The notes: generated by a model from the sequence alone, not told the origin. DNA of 34,702 bases from Ignavibacteriota bacterium (GCA_020437545.1 JAGQWH010000019.1:1-34702); one strand, 5' to 3'; numbered from the stretch's first letter, positions 15,770 through 23,672 are shown. Numbers and translations are program-made.

Positions 15770-17374
15770 TTAGCCTGGCGACTCCGGCAACATAGGTTTC
15801 ACAAACACAACCTTCTCCCGTTCCATTACAACGCTACCCTGCTTGAATCCTTTTTTCTTCTTCACATATTTCTTCTCACAGTATGCTACAGGCACGTTCG
15901 AAGCATTTCTCGCTTTGCTGTAATATGCAGCAATTGCTGCGGCTTTCAAAATAAATTCCTTACCGACTTCTTCCTTTTTATTATTTACTTTAAGAACTGT
16001 ATGCGAACCGCTTGCTCCCCTGACGTGAAACCAAAGATCATTCTGCGCTGCATATTTCGTTGTGAGAGTATCATTTGACGCACTGTCTTTTCCGACCCAG
16101 ACCTCGAACTTTTCATTCAATACAAATTTTCTGAATCTGGATGTCTCGTCATTCTTAGCATCTTCGGTCTTCTTTTCTTCTTTGATAAGGGATTTATATT
16201 CTGTCATATTCTTTACTCTTTGTAATTCAGCTTCAGCGGCGGCTTTATCTGATTGTAATGATTTAAGTTTTGCTTTTAATGTGTCAATGGAATTTTTCTG
16301 TTTCTTGTATTTATCAAAATAATAACCGGCATTCTCAGCAGGGGAAAGATCTTTTTTTAATTTTATAATAATTTCGTCTGAATTTTCATTTGTATATTTA
16401 AATTCCGTATTGCCTTTTTTGATCAGATAAATATTCTGTAAAATAATATCACCTGTTCTCTTAAGAGATTCAGAATCTTCACAGTGACTAAGCTGAATTT
16501 CAATCCCCATCAGCTTTTTTACAATATCAGCTATCTTTTTCTCAACAACGGCTATGTTCCTGTCTTTCAGATCCTCCGTTTTTTCTGTTCTGAATTTTAC
16601 TTTTAAGAATTCAATTATCAGTTCGTTGATATTTTTGAACTCTGACTTTTCTGAATTATTTAAGTGTTCAATTTCAATAAGAGAAAGGCGAACCGAATCT
16701 TCATCTCTGTAAATATAATAACCGGGCGTCTCTAATTGCTTATAAATTTTATCAAATTCATTTTCAATATTGTCTCTGATAATTTCATCTGCAATCATAT
16801 CTTTTGTTAAATTGAGCCTGTTCAATATTTCCGAAGTATACAGATTCCCAAACCGCTTATATCTCATTTTTAAAATATCCGAGACTTTTGAATTATCCGG
16901 TATTTCATTCGCAGGAGATTTTGGAGCGGGTAAAATATCATTTAAGTTCTTGCCTGAATATTCTTCTTTGTTTTTAAAAGCGTTTATGACTAAATCATAT
17001 TTCATCAGGAAGCAATTTGCCTTAGAGGAATACATAATGAAAACTATATTCACATTATTCTCCAATTCAAAACAAACAGCTCTGTCATTATTAAACAGCT
17101 TTACTTCACTGATCTTACTTCCAACGATCTCTTCAAAAAGTGATGCAAAATTTCTCTTAGCTTTAGAATACTGGTTTTTGATGATAAGATAGTTGTAATC
17201 TTTTTCGATAGAGAATTCAAGCATGAAGGAATCACTTTCAGAATTTGAAACACTGGAAATCTCAAAAAGCAGTTTATTCTTCTCCTGAGTATAGCAGTCT
17301 TCAATGATCTTTCCTGAAAGCTCTTTATTCAGAAAGCCCGCAGTTTCTTTAATAGTAAAGTAATTATTCAGCAT
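15770..17374 (-). CDS. rqcH: RqcH/NFACT-family ribosome quality-control protein
   Basis: The bacterial homologue of Rqc2/NEMF. It binds stalled 50S subunits carrying peptidyl-tRNA and recruits Ala-tRNA to add C-terminal alanine tails. The order is NFACT-N (1 to about 180), helical middle, coiled coil (about 345-410, KYKKQKNSIDTLKAKLKSLQ) and NFACT-R (about 415-525) with NDLWFHVRGASGSH. The Asp-Arg pair needed for tRNA binding in B. subtilis RqcH is present as D97-R98 in NNDRAVCFE. The C terminus is basic (KKYVKKKKGFKQGSV). The 534-residue length is typical. It was formerly annotated as fibronectin-binding protein. It stands alone on the minus strand. Confidence 0.94.
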   Translation of the reverse strand: MLNNYFTIKETAGFLNKELSGKIIEDCYTQEKNKLLFEISSVSNSESDSFMLEFSIEKDYNYLIIKNQYSKAKRNFASLFEEIVGSKISEVKLFNNDRAVCFELENNVNIVFIMYSSKANCFLMKYDLVINAFKNKEEYSGKNLNDILPAPKSPANEIPDNSKVSDILKMRYKRFGNLYTSEILNRLNLTKDMIADEIIRDNIENEFDKIYKQLETPGYYIYRDEDSVRLSLIEIEHLNNSEKSEFKNINELIIEFLKVKFRTEKTEDLKDRNIAVVEKKIADIVKKLMGIEIQLSHCEDSESLKRTGDIILQNIYLIKKGNTEFKYTNENSDEIIIKLKKDLSPAENAGYYFDKYKKQKNSIDTLKAKLKSLQSDKAAAEAELQRVKNMTEYKSLIKEEKKTEDAKNDETSRFRKFVLNEKFEVWVGKDSASNDTLTTKYAAQNDLWFHVRGASGSHTVLKVNNKKEEVGKEFILKAAAIAAYYSKARNASNVPVAYCEKKYVKKKKGFKQGSVVMEREKVVFVKPMLPESPG

Positions 17375-17590
17375 GGCTCAAAATAGATTCAATCGATCAA
17401 CAATGAAATAATAAAATCAGTGTACAAAAAATTATGTTGTCTATCGCTGTTGTGAAATGAACATTGCCTCTTTCACTTTTACGGCGGATTGTCATCCCTG
17501 CAATCTTTTGAGCGGGGATCCAGGAATTGAATAAACGCCTTAAGTATTAATGCAAAAAAAAATCAATAAATACCTAACTTCCAAAATTAT

Positions 17591-17657
17591 CATCCCGTAG
17601 GGATGAGATGTCGGTAGCAATGTTATTTTATATCATCCATCCCGAATGGATGGGAGG
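17591..17657. repeat. REP-like palindromic unit, minus orientation, plus second hairpin
   Basis: CATCCCGTAGGGATG is followed by AGATGTCGGTAGCAATG, the reverse complement of the unit at 17792-17822 with small changes. A separate hairpin with CCATCC/GGATGG arms follows at 17638-17654. Confidence 0.7.
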
Positions 17658-17758
17658 TTCATTGAATGTATAAAGGAATAAAAGCACATCAGATTTATTG
17701 GCAAATTTTAAAAAATTTTATTAACAGGAAATATTATTGATGAGCAAATAGAACATCC

Positions 17759-17822
17759 CGTCCCTACGGGACGAACCTTAGATTGCTTCAAATTGCTACC
17801 GACATTTCGTCCCTACGGGACG
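17759..17822. repeat. REP-like palindromic units, plus orientation
   Basis: CGTCCCTACGGGACG occurs twice (17759-17773 and 17808-17822). The second copy is preceded by ATTGCTACCGACATTT, which matches the complement of the unit at 17591-17622. Together they make an inverted pair spanning about 230 bases. Confidence 0.7.
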
Positions 17823-17844
17823 GATTATTCATATGCATAGCTGC

Positions 17845-17892
17845 ACTATCAACTATCAACTATCAACTATCAACTATCAACTATCAATTATC
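17845..17892. repeat. 7-base tandem repeat (CAACTAT)
   Basis: Six to seven CAACTAT/CAATTAT units, the same unit as at 7171-7213. Confidence 0.85.
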
Positions 17893-17963
17893 TACAGTCA
17901 ACTGATTTCGAAATTGATTCTCACAAATAAGTTCTTTACGTTACAGCAACATCTCAAATAGGA

Positions 17964-19323
17964 ATGAATAAAAATAAATTCTATATTAAACTTACCTCGG
18001 GAATATTTTATCTCAGTATTCTGCTTTTTATTATTGCTTTCAACTTTTCAGATAATGGAAATGGTGGCTGGCAGTTACAGAACTTGCCTTTTTTAAATGA
18101 CAGACCTTTAAGAGATATGACATTTACTGATAGTCTGACAGGATACGGAATCACAAAAGGCGGAAATAATGGGGATTCTGATTATATAATCAAAACTTAT
18201 AACGGTGGTGATAATTGGTCGATTTTGAATTCATTCTATGCAGAGCTTAATCACATAAAATTTATTAATTCAAACACCGGATATATTTGTGGAGGAGATC
18301 GATTGGGACATGGATTGTTTTTAAAGACTACTAAATGGAGGTGTAAATTGGAATCAAATTAATACTCCTGAGGTATTGCAAATAATCGATATGAGTGTAA
18401 TCAGCGAAGATAGTTTATGGATTACAGGAAGCTTTTTTACATATTCACTTTATAGTTCTATAAATGGTGGAGCAAGTTGGGATTTAAAATTTACTACCGG
18501 AAACGGTATTGATAAAATATATTTTGATAAGAATTTTGGATTTTTTGGAAATAATTTTGAATTATGGAAAACTACAAATTATGGAAATAACTGGTTATTA
18601 ATACCTGGTCAGAATGGATTTATAGATATATTCTTCATTGATAGCCTAAAAGGTTGGAAATCATATGATAGTATGAGAGTGACTACGGATGGTGGTTTTT
18701 CCTGGAAAAGACAAAATATATTAGTTCCTAATAGCAATATGACCGGATCATTTGCATCTTTTTCAAATATAGGTAGAGATACTATTTGGGGTGGAGGAGT
18801 TATATATCAATTTCCAAATTTGCAAAGAAGAGGAGTAGTACATTTAACTACAAATGGAGGTTTAAACTGGTTTTATCAAATACCTGATACTTCATTAAAA
18901 TTATCTAGATTATACTACTCTGATTTTTATAATTCTGATTCAGGTTGGTTTTATAGTGTTTCAAAAGGAATCAAAACTATTACAGGAGGTGATAGTATTT
19001 TCAATCCAATTTTAAGCATTGGGAATGAAAATAATTTTATCTCTGATCAATTTCATTTACACCAAAACAATCCCAATCCCTTCAACCCGTCTACAAGAAT
19101 ATCATATGAATTAAAACAAAGAGGAAAAGTTTTATTAAAAGTCTATAATTCAATAGGTAAAGAAATCGCAACTTTAGTTGATCAGTCACAAATTTCCGGA
19201 AATTACAAAGTTGATTTTTACGCCACAAGCGGAGGAAGCGGATTATCAAGCGGAGTATATTTTTACAGTTTGTACATAGATGATGAAATAATGGATACTA
19301 AAAAAATGTTATTTTTGAAGTGA
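17964..19323 (+). pseudogene. T9SS-secreted Ycf48-like repeat protein, frameshifted
   Basis: One gene split by a single-base shift. Bases 17964-18362 encode a signal peptide (residues about 7-28) and the first repeats; 18376-19323 continues in the next frame. Removing one A at 18333-18335 joins them so that the reading becomes KTTNGGVNWNQINTPE, restoring a repeat of the type seen about six times (KTYNGGDNW, SINGGASW, KTTNYGNNW, VTTDGGFSW, LTTNGGLNW). These are Ycf48/BNR-like beta-propeller repeats. The last 85 or so residues are a type IX secretion sorting domain (NPNPFNPSTRISY to SGVYFYSL). The intact product would have about 450 residues and be exported to the cell surface. A sequencing error would explain it equally well. 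Confidence 0.85.
18333..18335 (+). other. Frameshift site
   Basis: The AAA here has one base more than the continuous frame allows. The run is short, so it is not an obvious long-homopolymer error. Confidence 0.75.
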
Positions 19324-19446
19324 TATTTTGGAGATTCCATAAGTTGGAAGTTCACAAAGTATGTTTAATAAAAATTACCAACTGAGTGAAAGTAGATTAT
19401 TAATGTTGAAATTTCTAATCTGAAAATTTATTTTATTACCAGAGAG

Positions 19447-19454
19447 TATATTTG
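19447..19454 (+). promoter_or_regulatory. Bacteroidota-type -7 promoter element before the toxin gene
   Basis: TATATTTG fits TAnnTTTG, 31 bases before the TTG start. Confidence 0.4.
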
Positions 19455-19485
19455 AACATATAAGATACTATGCGAAGGGAATGAA

Positions 19486-19794
19486 TTGACTAAAATTATA
19501 AGGGAAATATTCTATTACAAAAACTATTATCTTGATTTCTTTGAAACACTTAAACCGGATGTGAAGAAAAAATTTAACTGGACTTTACAGCTAATCAGTA
19601 CCGTGAATAGAATTCCGGAAAAATATTTTAAACATATTACAGGGTCAACAGGGCTCTATGAAATAAGAGTAAAAGTTGGTTCAGACATTTACCGGGTATT
19701 CAGTTTTTTTGACAAAAGACAATTAGTAGTTTTAGTTAATGGATTTCAAAAGAAGTCTCAAAAGTCACCAAAGAATGAAATAGTATTTTGCTGA
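19486..19794 (+). CDS. HigB/RelE-superfamily (Gp49-like) toxin
   Basis: A 102-residue small basic protein of the phage-derived Gp49-like/HigB group, whose characterised members cut mRNA on the ribosome. The pattern FFETLKPDVKKKFNWTL, then FKHITGSTGLYEIRVKVGSDIYRVFSFF and LVVLVNGFQKKSQKSP, matches this fold: a helical pair followed by a beta sheet with conserved Arg and the final KKSQKTP-like motif. Start TTG; the ATG at 19481 is in another frame and stops at once. The antitoxin-like gene follows by 23 bases, giving the toxin-first order of higBA. Confidence 0.85.
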   Translation: MTKIIREIFYYKNYYLDFFETLKPDVKKKFNWTLQLISTVNRIPEKYFKHITGSTGLYEIRVKVGSDIYRVFSFFDKRQLVVLVNGFQKKSQKSPKNEIVFC

Positions 19795-19817
19795 AAATTT
19801 AAAAAAACAATATTTCG

Positions 19818-20060
19818 ATGAAAAAGATAAATAAAAATTTAACCTCATTTTCTGATCATTTAGATCAGCAGTATGGAAAGAAAGATACAGCAGCAAGAAA
19901 GAAATTTGAACAGGAGTTTGAAGTTTTCAAACGTGAAGTTATGTTGCAGGAAAAAGTTAATGAAAATTTAAAGCAAGGAGATGATTTGAAATCTATAGCT
20001 AAGGAACAAAAAAATAAAAATAGTCAACAAAACAAGAATCTGAAATTGAAAGTAATTTGA
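19818..20060 (+). CDS. HigA-like antitoxin, apparently shortened
   Basis: An 80-residue protein. Its N-terminal 45 residues (FSDHLDQQYGKKDTAARKKFEQEFEVFK) match the region that precedes the XRE helix-turn-helix in HigA-type antitoxins. After LQEKVNENLKQGDDLKSIAKEQ the expected HTH core does not appear and the protein ends in a Lys/Asn-rich tail. In another frame, bases 20034-20093 encode KQESEIESNLIRYSLIIQK, which resembles the end of such an HTH (SRIEN...IRxSTLxxIIQ). That suggests a frameshift with some loss of sequence. It could still neutralise the toxin through the N-terminal part, or the pair may be decaying. Confidence 0.6.
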   Translation: MKKINKNLTSFSDHLDQQYGKKDTAARKKFEQEFEVFKREVMLQEKVNENLKQGDDLKSIAKEQKNKNSQQNKNLKLKVI

Positions 20061-20194
20061 TACGCTATAGTTTAATTATCCAAAAATAACATTTTAGTTT
20101 CAGTGTTCCCGCCGACGTTATATATTTTGATTTATTTTTAAATCCAAAATCAAAAATTTCTAAAATTTATCTGTTAGTTAAACAATAAAATCCA

Positions 20195-20202
20195 TATTTT
20201 TG
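20195..20202 (+). promoter_or_regulatory. Bacteroidota-type -7 promoter element before the HD-PycTM gene
   Basis: TATTTTTG fits TAnnTTTG, 21 bases before the ATG. Confidence 0.4.
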
Positions 20203-20223
20203 AAAAAATAATTTTTACACTAT

Positions 20224-21462
20224 ATGGAACCTGTTAATTTAAGTATTACTGAAGAGGCATCTGATTTTGTTTTTCATTTAATGAAAAGTAATTTGCCGGG
20301 AGTATATGTATATCATAATTACAGACATACAACTGAAGTTGTGGACAATGTCAGGAAACTCAGCAAAAAATCCGGATTGTCCGACGAGGATACTGAGATC
20401 GTAACACTGGCTGCATGGTTTCATGATTCAGGGTTTATAAAACAATGTGATAACCATGAAGATGTAAGTATTGAAATTGCAACGAAATTCCTGAAAGAAA
20501 AAAATTATCCGGAAGAAAAACTTGACAAAGTGATAGACTGCATTAACGCTACAAGATATCCTACAAATCCGCAGAATGTGCTGGAAGAGATAATCTGTGA
20601 TGCGGATCTTTTTCATCTCGGAACTGAAAATTACGAAGATAAAACTGATCTTCTCAGACTTGAATGGGAAAAATCAAAAGATAAGATCTATACTGAACTC
20701 GAATGGCTCAAACTTAATATTGATTTTCTTACCAATCATAAATTCTACACCAGATACGCCAAGAAAAATCTTGAAGAGAATAAACTGAATGCATTACTGA
20801 AAATGCAGAAAGCTTATCGTAAGAGGATTGAAAAGAAAGAGGACGATATAAAGAAGAAAGAAAAAATGGAAATTGATAAACTAAAGATCGAATCAAAAAA
20901 GGATTCCGGGACAAAAGCTGACAGGGGAATTGAAACTATGTTCAGGAATACCGTCAGAACTCATGTAGAGTTCAGCGGTATGGCCGACAATAAAGCCAAT
21001 ATCATGATCAGTATAAACACTTTGATAATTGGCGGGATTGTAACTGTTCTTCTGAGAAAACTTGATACTAATCCGCAGCTCATTATTCCGACTTTAATGC
21101 TTGTACTTGTGAGTCTTGTCTGTATTGTATTCGGTGTACTTGTCACAAGACCAAATATAACTTCCGGTAAATTCACAACAGAAGATATAAAACAGAAGAG
21201 AGCTAATTTATTATTCTTCGGTAATTTTTTCAATATGGGTCTGAAAGAATTTCAGTGGGGGATGCAGGAAATGATGAACGACAAAGAGTTTCTTTACGGG
21301 AGCATGATAAAAGATTTTTACTTTCTCGGACAGGTACTGGGTAGAAAATACAAGTATCTCAGAATTTGTTACACGATCTTTATGTATGGATTAATAGCTT
21401 CGGTGATTGCATATATAATTGCGTTTATGTTTATACCTGTTCAGGATTTTGAAGTATTCTGA
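20224..21462 (+). CDS. HD-domain phosphohydrolase fused to a Pycsar-type transmembrane effector (PycTM) domain
   Basis: A 412-residue, two-part protein. Residues 25-185 are an HD metal-dependent phosphohydrolase with H35 (YRHTTEV), the H67-D68 pair (WFHDSGF), H78 and a late Asp in CDADLFHLG. A charged coiled coil (about 190-235) follows. The C-terminal 175 residues look like the Pycsar effector membrane domain (PF18967, formerly DUF5706): VEFSGMADNKANIMISINTL, helices at about 259-278 and 286-307, a soluble hairpin and a last helix at about 383-404. In Pycsar defence, PycTM disrupts the membrane when a cyclic pyrimidine nucleotide accumulates. An attached HD domain could destroy such a signal. 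Similar fusions are, as I recall, widespread in Bacteroidota, so a housekeeping role is possible. Confidence 0.82.
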   Translation: MEPVNLSITEEASDFVFHLMKSNLPGVYVYHNYRHTTEVVDNVRKLSKKSGLSDEDTEIVTLAAWFHDSGFIKQCDNHEDVSIEIATKFLKEKNYPEEKLDKVIDCINATRYPTNPQNVLEEIICDADLFHLGTENYEDKTDLLRLEWEKSKDKIYTELEWLKLNIDFLTNHKFYTRYAKKNLEENKLNALLKMQKAYRKRIEKKEDDIKKKEKMEIDKLKIESKKDSGTKADRGIETMFRNTVRTHVEFSGMADNKANIMISINTLIIGGIVTVLLRKLDTNPQLIIPTLMLVLVSLVCIVFGVLVTRPNITSGKFTTEDIKQKRANLLFFGNFFNMGLKEFQWGMQEMMNDKEFLYGSMIKDFYFLGQVLGRKYKYLRICYTIFMYGLIASVIAYIIAFMFIPVQDFEVF

Positions 21463-21465
21463 TAG

Positions 21466-21544
21466 AGCAGTTGAAAGTTGAAAGTTAAAAGTTAAAAGTT
21501 AAAAGTTAAAAGTTGAAAGTTGAAAGTTGAAAGTTGAAAGTTGA
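21466..21544. repeat. 7-base tandem repeat (GTTGAAA / GTTAAAA)
   Basis: About eleven heptamers, the reverse complement of the CAACTTT/TAACTTT array at 3416-3521. It starts right after the HD-PycTM stop. Confidence 0.85.
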
Positions 21545-21570
21545 TAGGAATACAAATTTTCCGGACGAAA

Positions 21571-21603
21571 TACACAATACACAATACTCAATACACAATA
21601 CAA
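21571..21603. repeat. 7-base tandem repeat (ACACAAT)
   Basis: Four to five ACACAAT/ACTCAAT units immediately before the sixA start. A longer frame through them encodes an IHNTQYTIQ-like leader that is not expected in this family. Confidence 0.75.
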
Positions 21604-21609
21604 AAGAAT

Positions 21610-22113
21610 ATGAGCAAAACACTATATCTTATCCGACATGCCAAATCAAGCTGGGATGATCCTTCATTAAGGGATCACGACAGACCTTTGAATAAAAGAG
21701 GCAAGAGAGATGCGCCATTTATGGCAAAAATATTAAAAGAGAAAAATTTAAAACCTGATCTTATGATCTCAAGCACAGCCGAAAGAGCAGTTGAGTTTGC
21801 AAAGGTGCTGGCTGAAGAACTGGATTATAAGAAAAAAGATATTATAGCAGAAAAAGAGATGTATATGGCAGGGGAGTCGGAGATGCTTGAGATACTGCAG
21901 GGAGTCGATGACAAACACGATACAGTTTTCATGGTTGGTCATAATCCCTATATTACTTCTTTTGCTGTAAGATTGAGCGGACATCCAATTGATAATATAC
22001 CGACCTCCGGCATAGTTGGAATAAGTTTTGATATTGATAAATGGAGTGACGCTGAAATTGGAAAGGGGAAGTTTGAATCTTTTGATTATCCTAAAAAATA
22101 TTCTCAGGAATGA
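21610..22113 (+). CDS. sixA: SixA-type phosphohistidine phosphatase
   Basis: A 167-residue histidine-phosphatase superfamily protein. LYLIRHAKSSWDD at the N terminus holds the catalytic RHG-like RHA motif; SSTAERAVEFAKVL and FMVGHNPYITSFA supply the second arginine and the second catalytic histidine. Short length and the RHAKS motif fit SixA, which removes phosphate from phosphohistidine in phosphorelay or PTS-type proteins; the substrate here is unknown. A TTG at 21541 in the same frame would add 23 residues made from an ACACAAT repeat; the ATG at 21610, next to the conserved core, is the better start. It ends convergent to the cyclase gene. Confidence 0.88.
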   Translation: MSKTLYLIRHAKSSWDDPSLRDHDRPLNKRGKRDAPFMAKILKEKNLKPDLMISSTAERAVEFAKVLAEELDYKKKDIIAEKEMYMAGESEMLEILQGVDDKHDTVFMVGHNPYITSFAVRLSGHPIDNIPTSGIVGISFDIDKWSDAEIGKGKFESFDYPKKYSQE

Positions 22114-22206
22114 TTAGTGTTTTTTGAATTTAATCGCATAGGGTTAAATTCCCTGCTTCTTGCGGCGAAATAATAGATAATATTTAATTATGTTACCTCC
22201 ATTTAT

Positions 22207-22292
22207 TTCCAAACCGTTTTATAAAATTATTGATTGGAATCTAAACTTACTCTGATGTACTTTCTTTCTTTTGAACGATCAAAAGAAAGAAA
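22207..22292. repeat. Dispersed palindromic element, left half plus core (copy 2)
   Basis: Left flank with TTTATAAAATTATTGATTGG at 22218-22237, then the 14-base-arm core at 22261-22292 (TTTCTTTCTTTTGA, loop ACGA, complement). It is the reverse complement of copy 1 and matches the left half of copy 3 at 31762. Confidence 0.75.
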
Positions 22293-22305
22293 CAAAGAAA
22301 AATCG

Positions 22306-22458
22306 CCCGCTGATGATAAATTGCCGGAAATTCTGAGTATTGGCGGCAAAAATTTCAACTCACCGACCGTCAGAAAAGCACTGACGGTCGGCTCAGACAG
22401 GAAATTTTTGCTTCTCGCCAATACTCTGAATTTCTTTCGGCAATTTATCAAAGGCGGG
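22306..22458. repeat. 153-base imperfect hairpin
   Basis: Nested paired segments: CCCGC 22306-22310 with 22454-22458; ATAAATTGCCG 22316-22326 with 22438-22448; TTCTGAGTATTGGCG 22331-22345 with 22416-22430 (one mismatch); GCAAAAATTTC 22346-22356 with 22401-22411; CCGACCGTCAG 22363-22373 with 22381-22391 around a 7-base loop. It starts 14 bases after the dispersed palindromic element and may be part of a composite element. Confidence 0.85.
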
Positions 22459-22540
22459 TTACTTCATTATAAATTTTTAAGGCATCATTTGATTATTGTG
22501 ATATGTAATTTTTAGTATAATTAAATTATTTTGGATTCAA

Positions 22541-23641
22541 CTAAGATACCTGGCTGCTTGCGACGAGGTTATTCATTTCAGGCTGAATTTCTTCAACTGA
22601 TATTAATTCAAGTTCTTTTTCTTTTCCTCTTAAAATTATATTACCCATGCTTTCGGTACTGTAGTATCCTTTCAGATCAAGTTCATTATTCAGATCTTCA
22701 GAGATCAAAACTCTTTTTCGGAAATTATTGCATTCAGCCTGAATGCGTGCTGCTGTGTTTATTGTATCACCGTGATATACAATATCTTTCTTGATCTCTC
22801 CCATTTCTCCGGTTATGACAGGTCCTATATGAAGTCCCGCTTTGAATTCAGGATAGACACCGTAGTTATTCAAATAGTAATCTTTCTTTAATAATATCTT
22901 GTTTTGAATTGCAAAAAAACAGTTTATGCAATTATTGTATTCAATTCCTTCCTGCGGCTTCCAGGTCAGAACAACTTCATCTCCAACATATTGATAGATG
23001 TTTCCTTTATATTCAAGAATCGGTTCGGTCATATCATGAAAAAAATCATTCAGAAATTCATGGTTCTTTACAAGACCAAGTTTTTCGGCTATTGTAGTTG
23101 ATGATTTAAGATCAAGAAACATGAATATAAGTTCTTCTTCAAGAGGCGTTTGATATTTTCCTCTCAGGTAATTCAGCATTACATTCTGACCTAATAGCTT
23201 GTTGATCTGAAGAATGAAATTTATGATAAAGCTCAGTAAAATAAGATAAATAATAATGTCAGAGAATTCCTCGCTTTTAATATAATCCATCATCGTACCG
23301 CCGTTATCTCTGATTACGTCATAATATTGTTTCCCGAATCTTGCACCCAGATTGAGTATTCCTACAAGTATTATTAAAATTGCTGCAACTAATGTAAAAA
23401 AAGCTGTTCTGATAATCAGGGTTGCAGTAAAAGATAATCTTCTGAATCTTTTTGAGAAAAAATATATATCTACCGATGAAATTATAAATCCGAATAAAAA
23501 TCCGATTATTATATCATCCAGCATCGCAAAGGGTTTCAATCCGTGATCAATTAATGCGAGGAAAAATGCACCTATTGAAGTTGTTATAGTGAAGTATTTA
23601 ATTGACTTAAGATTTCTTTTCGTCTGTCTGGAAAGTTTCAT
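22541..23641 (-). CDS. Membrane-bound class III nucleotide cyclase
   Basis: A 366-residue protein with four predicted membrane helices (about 16-35, 41-62, 71-98 and 127-150) and a C-terminal class III cyclase domain (about 165-345). The metal-binding aspartates are D177 (MFLDLKSST) and D221 (YVGDE). Transition-state residues N295 and R299 are present in HGDTINTAAR. The usual purine-recognising Lys four residues before D221 is Q217 (IYQYVGDE), so the base used is not clear from sequence; cAMP, cGMP or a cyclic pyrimidine product are all possible. It starts 31 bases after the Omp85 fusion gene on the same strand, so the two probably share a transcript. The neighbouring PycTM gene is convergent and separated by sixA. 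Confidence 0.9.
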   Translation of the reverse strand: MKLSRQTKRNLKSIKYFTITTSIGAFFLALIDHGLKPFAMLDDIIIGFLFGFIISSVDIYFFSKRFRRLSFTATLIIRTAFFTLVAAILIILVGILNLGARFGKQYYDVIRDNGGTMMDYIKSEEFSDIIIYLILLSFIINFILQINKLLGQNVMLNYLRGKYQTPLEEELIFMFLDLKSSTTIAEKLGLVKNHEFLNDFFHDMTEPILEYKGNIYQYVGDEVVLTWKPQEGIEYNNCINCFFAIQNKILLKKDYYLNNYGVYPEFKAGLHIGPVITGEMGEIKKDIVYHGDTINTAARIQAECNNFRKRVLISEDLNNELDLKGYYSTESMGNIILRGKEKELELISVEEIQPEMNNLVASSQVS

Positions 23642-23672
23642 TGTGGTTGTTAAGAATACTTACATTTATTTG

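Larger units (their letters stand above)
17375..17963. other. Gene-free spacer with palindromic units
   Basis: This 589-base divergent spacer between rqcH and the Ycf48-like gene has no credible reading frame. It holds REP-like palindromes (17591-17822) and a CAACTAT heptamer array (17845-17892). The first 200 bases show nothing I recognise. Confidence 0.7.
22114..22540. other. Convergent spacer with two large palindromic structures
   Basis: A 427-base spacer between the convergent sixA and cyclase genes. It contains the second copy of the dispersed palindromic element (22207-22292) and a 153-base imperfect hairpin (22306-22458). Open frames on both strands across it are products of the palindrome and are not credible genes. 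Confidence 0.75.

Noticed and set aside
15755-16322. Plus-strand frames opposite rqcH
   Set aside because: Shadows of the well-supported rqcH reading frame, with no domain resemblance.
18333-18335. Programmed ribosomal frameshifting in the Ycf48-like gene
   Set aside because: No slippery heptamer, downstream pseudoknot or upstream Shine-Dalgarno-like stimulator was seen; mutation or sequencing error is simpler.
21541-21609. Longer N terminus for the SixA-type protein from TTG 21541
   Set aside because: The extra 23 residues are encoded by repeat sequence and precede a core that already begins with the conserved LIRHAKSS strand.
22130-22175. Possible terminator around AGGGTTAAATTCCCT after sixA
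   Set aside because: Only four paired bases and no T run; too weak to annotate.
22234-22515. A 93-residue plus-strand frame and a 74-residue minus-strand frame
   Set aside because: Both run through the palindromic element and the 153-base hairpin, so each is a mirror of the other; no family resemblance and no ribosome site.
20224-23641. Calling this region an established Pycsar operon
   Set aside because: The effector-like and cyclase genes are on opposite strands with sixA and two palindromes between them, the cyclase is membrane-bound, and its nucleotide specificity is unknown. Kept only as a hypothesis.
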